A DNA stretch of 64,000 nucleotides from Planococcus donghaensis MPA1U2 (GTDB taxonomy: Bacteria; Bacillota; Bacilli; Bacillales_A; Planococcaceae), in contig NZ_AEPB01000054.1 in NCBI RefSeq assembly GCF_000189395.1, positions 1-64,000 of the forward strand, in the 5' to 3' direction. A program made the translations under genes and the position numbers. Below are positions 59,978 to 64,000 of this stretch, one piece after another. Each line of letters opens with the position of its first letter. Within the stretch, counting starts at the first letter, position 1. The notes below the pieces were generated by a model, which worked only from the letters and a program-made list of their open reading frames with translations, ran no database searches and had not been told where the DNA came from.

Positions 59978-60721
59978 ATGAAACGATTAAAAGCGACAAT
60001 CGCATACGATGGTTCGGGATTTGCAGGATACCAAGTACAGCCCGATTCCCGTACGGTTCAACTTGAATTAATGAAGGTGCTTGAAACCATTCATAAAGGA
60101 AAAGTGATTCAAGTGGTAGCAAGTGGCCGAACAGATGCTAAAGTTCATGCCACCGGTCAAGTGATTCATTTTGATACTGAGTTATCAATTCCGATAATTG
60201 GGTGGTTAAAGGCGCTTAATGTTCTATTGCCGGAAGACATTCGAGTCCATTCGATTGAAGAAGTAGACACATCTTTTCATGCGCGCTACCATACAACGGG
60301 CAAAACCTATCGTTACAAATGGGATCGCAGTCAAATCATTAGTCCATTTACGCGTAGTTTAATGGTACATGTAAAACAACCATTAGATGTAGAAGCTATG
60401 AAAAAAGCGTCGCAAGCCATAGTCGGTACGCATGACTTTTCTAGTTTTTGTGCAGCAAATACAGCTGTAGTCGACAAAGTCCGAACAGTAAGACGGTTGG
60501 ATTTTGAAGAACACGGCAATGAATTGCATATGGTTATAGAAGGAACTGGATTTTTATACAACATGGTTCGAATTATTGCGGGGACATTAGCGGAAGTTGG
60601 CATGGGCAGACGAAAAGCTGAAGAGCTTGAAGATATTGTGTCTGCAACCGACCGAGATGCTGCTGGAATAACAGCTCCAGCTCATGGCCTTTACTTGGAA
60701 AACGTGATGTACGAGAGCTGA
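59978..60721 (+). CDS. truA: TruA, tRNA pseudouridine(38-40) synthase
   Basis: TruA isomerises uridines 38-40 in the anticodon arm of tRNAs. The 247-residue protein has the catalytic D53 in [24 protein letters not shown] at the N-terminus and [14 protein letters not shown] in the C-terminal half. AAGGAGAGT precedes the ATG, 11 bp after ecfT, so it is likely cotranscribed with the ecf genes. Confidence 0.96.
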   Translation: MKRLKATIAYDGSGFAGYQVQPDSRTVQLELMKVLETIHKGKVIQVVASGRTDAKVHATGQVIHFDTELSIPIIGWLKALNVLLPEDIRVHSIEEVDTSFHARYHTTGKTYRYKWDRSQIISPFTRSLMVHVKQPLDVEAMKKASQAIVGTHDFSSFCAANTAVVDKVRTVRRLDFEEHGNELHMVIEGTGFLYNMVRIIAGTLAEVGMGRRKAEELEDIVSATDRDAAGITAPAHGLYLENVMYES

Positions 60722-60753
60722 AACAACTTTTCCTGGTGTTTTTAGAAAACCCC

Positions 60754-60782
60754 TTGACTTTTGTTGGTTTTCGTTATAACAT
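60754..60782 (+). promoter_or_regulatory. Promoter of rplM-rpsI
   Basis: TTGACT (60754-60759) is followed by TATAAC with a 15 bp spacer (60775-60780) or TAACAT with 17 bp (60777-60782). It shares this form with the rpmG and rplGB promoters. Confidence 0.65.
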
Positions 60783-60787
60783 GATGT

Positions 60788-60906
60788 ATGGTATTTTCAT
60801 TACCCCCACGATATGCCCCGGAAGGTTATTTGTGTATAGGGATAACGAAAAAACGGAACAGCGGAACACTGTAAATGATATTAAAAAGAGACGATTTATT
60901 AGGAGG
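60788..60906 (+). promoter_or_regulatory. L13-type leader RNA of rplM-rpsI
   Basis: The leader contains CCCCGGAAGGTTATTTGTG and TATAGGGATAAC. GTTAT pairs with ATAAC and GG with CC to give a compact hairpin. Its position matches the L13 leader known in Firmicutes, thought to be bound by L13. A short in-frame extension of rplM through this region (from 60736) is not protein-like. Confidence 0.6.
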
Positions 60907-60915
60907 ACAATATAC

Positions 60916-61353
60916 ATGCGTACAACATTCATGGCTAAAGGTCACGAAGTAGAGCGTAAATGGTTGGTTGTCGATGCAGAAGGGCAAACTCTTGGACGTT
61001 TAGCTTCTGAAGTCGCTTCAATCTTACGTGGAAAATACAAACCAACATTCACACCAAACGTTGACACTGGTGATCACGTAATCATCATCAACGCTGAAAA
61101 GATTCACCTTACAGGTAACAAACTTGCAGACAAAATCTACTACCGTCACACACAATATACGGGTGGATTGAAACAACGTACTGCACTTGAAATGCGCACA
61201 AAATACCCAACAAAAATGCTTGAATTGGCTATTAAAGGGATGCTTCCTAAAAACTCTTTAGGTCGTCAAACGTTCAAAAAGCTGCATGTCTATGCTGGCC
61301 CAGAACATAACCACCAAGCACAACAACCGGAAACTTACCAGCTTCGCGGGTAA
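60916..61353 (+). CDS. rplM: 50S ribosomal protein L13
   Basis: L13 is an early assembly protein of the 50S subunit. The 145-residue length equals B. subtilis L13. It has [28 protein letters not shown] and the [19 protein letters not shown] segment. AGGAGGACA precedes ATG 60916; the frame is open 60 codons further upstream but that part is leader RNA. Confidence 0.97.
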   Translation: MRTTFMAKGHEVERKWLVVDAEGQTLGRLASEVASILRGKYKPTFTPNVDTGDHVIIINAEKIHLTGNKLADKIYYRHTQYTGGLKQRTALEMRTKYPTKMLELAIKGMLPKNSLGRQTFKKLHVYAGPEHNHQAQQPETYQLRG

Positions 61354-61382
61354 TAATTAGTAAATAAGAGGAGGATACACCT

Positions 61383-61775
61383 TTGGCACAAGTTCAATAT
61401 ATTGGCACAGGTCGTCGTAAAAACTCAACAGCTCGCGTACGTTTAGTACCGGGTGACGGCACAATTACAATTAACAACCGTGACGTAGCAGACTACGTTC
61501 CTTACGAAACATTACAACAGATTATCAAACAGCCACTAGTTGCTACGGAAACTCTAGGAAGCTACAACATCCTAGTAAACGTAAACGGCGGTGGATTCAC
61601 AGGCCAAGCCGGAGCAATCCGTCACGGTATCGCACGCGCTCTACTAACTGTAGACCCTGCATTCCGTCCTGCGTTGAAATCTGCTGGGTTATTAACACGT
61701 GACCCACGTATGAAAGAACGTAAAAAACCAGGTCTTAAATCAGCACGTCGTGCACCTCAGTTCTCAAAACGTTAA
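61383..61775 (+). CDS. rpsI: 30S ribosomal protein S9
   Basis: S9 reaches the P-site tRNA with its C-terminal tail. The 130-residue protein has [23 protein letters not shown] and ends [25 protein letters not shown], with the terminal SKR intact. The start is TTG behind AGAGGAGGA, as in several Bacillales. A terminator follows. Confidence 0.97.
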   Translation: MAQVQYIGTGRRKNSTARVRLVPGDGTITINNRDVADYVPYETLQQIIKQPLVATETLGSYNILVNVNGGGFTGQAGAIRHGIARALLTVDPAFRPALKSAGLLTRDPRMKERKKPGLKSARRAPQFSKR

Positions 61776-61793
61776 TTTCGATTTTCGTTTACA

Positions 61794-61831
61794 AAGCACT
61801 TTCCGAAGAAATTCGGAGAGTGCTTTTTTTA
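61794..61831 (+). terminator. Terminator after rpsI
   Basis: AAAGCACT and TTCCGAA pair with TTCGGA and AGTGCTTT around GAAA, followed by TTTTT. Confidence 0.92.
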
Positions 61832-61929
61832 TTTCTTTGAATGAGGAAATGAAAATAGGATCTTTAAATTAGAGAACAATAAATGCTCTATTCTTATAAG
61901 GCTGAATACATTAAAAATAAGATTTGCTG

Positions 61930-61938
61930 TGCTATACT
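61930..61938 (+). promoter_or_regulatory. Extended -10 promoter of salA
   Basis: TGC-TATACT is a good extended -10 element (TG at 61930-61931, TATACT at 61933-61938). The -35 region (around 61911) is weak. The gap between rpsI and salA (198 bp) holds the terminator and this element only. Confidence 0.55.
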
Positions 61939-61973
61939 TTATGGTGAGCAAAATTGATAGGGAGTGTATCGAT

Positions 61974-63038
61974 ATGTTAACTGAAGTACAAGTACGCGAA
62001 TTACTCGGAACATTAGAAGATCCGTTTTTACATAGATCGTTAACGGAAACAGGTGGCATTACATCTGTAACGATCAAAGAAGAGAAAAAGCACGTCAGCG
62101 TGAAGTTGGCAATTGCGAAAACAAATACGCCAGAACAAATGCAACTTCAGATGAAAGTTGTGGACGTATTAAAAGGAGCGGGAGCGGGATCTGTTGGTAT
62201 CCGTTTTGAAGAGCTTCCTCCTGAAGCGCTAGCGAAGTTCCGTGGAACGGCGAGCGAATCAGAAGCACAAGATTTATTGTCTCCATTAAACAAAGTAGAA
62301 TTTATTTCGATCGCTAGTGGTAAAGGCGGCGTTGGTAAATCAACTGTCTCTGTTAACTTGGCGATTGCGTTAGCGCGTCTTGGTAAAAAAGTTGGATTGA
62401 TCGATGCAGACATCTACGGCTTTAGTGTGCCGGATATGATGGGGATCGATAAATCTCCAGTTGTTCGCGGCCAAACGATTATTCCGGTTGAACGATTCGG
62501 CGTAAAAGTTATTTCGATGGGCTTTTTCGTAGAAGACAATATGCCAGTTGTATGGCGTGGACCAATGCTAGGTAAAGTGCTTGATCAATTCTTCCGTGAT
62601 GTAGAGTGGGGAGATCTCGATTACCTTCTATTAGATTTGCCACCAGGCACAGGAGATGTTGCACTCGACATTCACCAAATGCTTCCGGCTTCTAAAGAAA
62701 TCGTAATCACGACACCGCACCCGACAGCTGCATTCGTCGCAGCGCGTGCTGGGGCGATGGCAATTCAAACCGATCATGAAGTATTGGGTGTTATCGAAAA
62801 CATGTCATGGTTCGAAAGCGCAGAAACAGGCAAGAGAGAATACCTCTTCGGACAAGGAGGCGGACCAAAACTTGCAGAAGAATTGCGTACGCCGTTACTT
62901 GGACAGATTCCAATGGGTCAGCCTGACTGGAACGAAGAAGACTTTGCTCCATCTGTCTACCTAGAAGATCATCCGACAGGAAAAATTTACGAAGACATCG
63001 CGAATCAAGTGATTAAACAATTCGCCGACAAAAAATAA
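61974..63038 (+). CDS. salA: SalA/Mrp-family P-loop ATPase (Fe-S cluster carrier type)
   Basis: This is a Mrp/ApbC-family ATPase. In B. subtilis the orthologue SalA is a regulator of the protease repressor scoC, and the wider family carries Fe-S clusters. The 354-residue protein has an N-terminal MIP18-like domain (residues 1-90) and a P-loop SGKGGVGKS at 115-123, then LPPGTGD and VIENMSWF. The usual CxxC pair of Fe-S carrier Mrp proteins is absent: the segment after VIENMSWF reads ESAETGKREYLFGQGGG with no cysteines. This favours a SalA-like role. GGGAGTG precedes ATG 61974; earlier in-frame ATGs lack a site. Confidence 0.9.
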   Translation: MLTEVQVRELLGTLEDPFLHRSLTETGGITSVTIKEEKKHVSVKLAIAKTNTPEQMQLQMKVVDVLKGAGAGSVGIRFEELPPEALAKFRGTASESEAQDLLSPLNKVEFISIASGKGGVGKSTVSVNLAIALARLGKKVGLIDADIYGFSVPDMMGIDKSPVVRGQTIIPVERFGVKVISMGFFVEDNMPVVWRGPMLGKVLDQFFRDVEWGDLDYLLLDLPPGTGDVALDIHQMLPASKEIVITTPHPTAAFVAARAGAMAIQTDHEVLGVIENMSWFESAETGKREYLFGQGGGPKLAEELRTPLLGQIPMGQPDWNEEDFAPSVYLEDHPTGKIYEDIANQVIKQFADKK

Positions 63039-63050
63039 AAGCATGAGCAC

Positions 63051-63090
63051 AGTCCGGAAGCCTTCAGTGGTTTCCGGGCTTTTGTTTTTT
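63051..63090 (+). terminator. Terminator after salA
   Basis: AG-CCGGAA and GCC pair with GG and TTCCGG-CT around TTCAGT, followed by TTTTGTTTTTT. Confidence 0.88.
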
Positions 63091-63234
63091 AATAGTTTAA
63101 TAGAGGATGTGGCGATTCAGTAACAAAGCTTCGATATTCGAGGTTTGTTCACAATCTATTGAATACAGTGAATGGATTTTTCAATAGCCGGTTGGTACAA
63201 TCTTAAAAGAACTTTAAATAACGGAGGCATTCAA

Positions 63235-63903
63235 TTGACAATAAGAAACTGGGTTAAGTTTTTCTTTAAAGCTCTTTTAATAGGTGGAATTGTAACAGGC
63301 GTACTTGGATTATTCGTCCGCTGGGAAGATATATTTGCAGAGCCGTTCCGTAACGGCCAATGGGGAGAATTTTTAGCGGGATTTGTTTGGCTAATCATTA
63401 TCGGTTTAACGATGAGTATCATTAGCCAATTGTGTTTCTTTGCTTACTTAACGGTGCACCAAATTGGGATGAACATTTTCCGCACATTGCGTTTATGGAA
63501 TTGGGTGCAAGTTTTAATTATTGTAGTGGTTATTGCGGATTTGATTTTATTCCGTTTTGCGCCTAACGCACAAACAACTGAACAAGTTTGGTTATACGGA
63601 ATTCTATTGACGATTTTAATCGTTACAGGAGTTGTGACAGCTTACATTAAAGCGAAGTGGACAAACAAGGAAACGTTTATTTCTGCTTTGTTCTTTATGA
63701 TTGTAATTACAACAGTAGAATGGCTTCCTGCCTTGATGGTAGAAGCAGGGAATATTGATAGCTGGGTTACGTTATTACTATTTCCATTTTTAGCAGTAAA
63801 TGCGTATCAACTTTTAATTTTACCGAAATACAATGCACAGTCCGATGTGGATCGTCAGAAATTAGAAGAGCGGCGTGCTGCAAGAAAAGCAAAAGCAGAG
63901 TAA
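63235..63903 (+). CDS. kbaA: KbaA-like KinB-signalling pathway activation membrane protein
   Basis: This 222-residue protein has about six hydrophobic segments and a basic, charged C-terminus (RQKLEERRAARKAKAE). It resembles KbaA of B. subtilis, a membrane protein needed for normal KinB activity in sporulation initiation; location after salA agrees. The start is TTG 63235 with GGAGG 7 bp upstream; a longer frame from 63172 has no site. A biochemical activity is not known. In a non-sporulating host its role would differ. Confidence 0.82.
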   Translation: MTIRNWVKFFFKALLIGGIVTGVLGLFVRWEDIFAEPFRNGQWGEFLAGFVWLIIIGLTMSIISQLCFFAYLTVHQIGMNIFRTLRLWNWVQVLIIVVVIADLILFRFAPNAQTTEQVWLYGILLTILIVTGVVTAYIKAKWTNKETFISALFFMIVITTVEWLPALMVEAGNIDSWVTLLLFPFLAVNAYQLLILPKYNAQSDVDRQKLEERRAARKAKAE

Positions 63904-63918
63904 ATTTTTTTAGGGAAG

Positions 63919-63962
63919 ATCATTTGTTCACTCGTTTTGGCGAAGTGGGCAAGTGATTTTTT
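63919..63962 (+). terminator. Terminator after kbaA
   Basis: ATCATTTGTTCACT pairs with AGTGGGCAAGTGAT using three G-U pairs, followed by TTTTTT. The remaining 38 bases of the window hold no feature. Confidence 0.7.
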
Positions 63963-64000
63963 GTTTTCTTTAGAGATAACTTGTTTCCGGGAGAAAGCAG

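Noticed and set aside
60736-60915. 60-residue N-terminal extension of L13
   Set aside because: It covers the promoter -35 region and leader RNA, has no ribosome-binding site, and L13 has its normal 145 residues from 60916.

Overview
The window is a chromosomal backbone segment of a low-GC Gram-positive bacterium of the order Bacillales. All 63 protein genes I call lie on the + strand. Gene order follows the Bacillus-type ctsR-to-rpsI superoperon region, and the proteins read as orthologues of the Bacillus subtilis set. My best guess at family level is Planococcaceae (Planococcus-like). That rests on general resemblance, on sigH and kbaA together with an ilv-leu block beside the ribosomal clusters, and on the absence of map next to adk. 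No 16S rRNA is present to settle it.

Layout. (1) 1-8.6 kb: the ctsR-mcsA-mcsB-clpC stress operon with a textbook CtsR operator, then radA, yacL and the isoprenoid genes ispD-ispF. (2) 8.6-14.2 kb: gltX, then a cysteine T-box controlling cysE-cysS-mrnC-rlmB-rae1. (3) 14.2-19.3 kb: sigH, rpmG, secE, nusG, the L11-L1 and L10-L12 units with leader RNAs, and an RsmC-like methyltransferase. (4) 19.3-31.7 kb: rpoB-rpoC, rplGB, rpsL-rpsG-fusA and tuf, closed by a strong terminator. (5) 31.7-42.7 kb: a branched-chain amino acid block, ilvE, then an isoleucine-type T-box, ilvB-ilvH-ilvC-leuA-leuB-leuC-leuD, and a YuiF-like ion/solute antiporter. This block separates the str operon from the S10 operon. 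(6) 42.7-57.2 kb: the S10-spc-alpha ribosomal supercluster from rpsJ to rplQ, including secY, adk, infA and rpoA. The map gene that sits between adk and infA in B. subtilis is missing and replaced by about 400 bp of structured non-coding DNA. (7) 57.2-64 kb: a structured leader RNA, the ECF vitamin transporter module ecfA1-ecfA2-ecfT, truA, rplM-rpsI, salA and kbaA.

How it works together. Most of the window makes ribosomes and RNA polymerase. Control seems to come from sigma-A promoters plus RNA devices: two T-boxes, an L10 leader, an L13-type leader, a duplicated hairpin motif before rplK and rplA that looks like an L1 autoregulatory site, an attenuator-like hairpin in the rpoB leader, and a possible switch before the ecf genes. 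There are no mobile elements, CRISPR arrays, tRNA or rRNA genes, and no defence or biosynthetic island. I found no new multi-gene system. The most interesting unexplained material is non-coding: the ecf leader (57.24-57.39 kb), the adk-infA gap, the nusG ribosome-binding region, and the promoter/terminator arrangement before rpsJ.

All assignments come from reading the sequence and from knowledge of the families. No database search was run.
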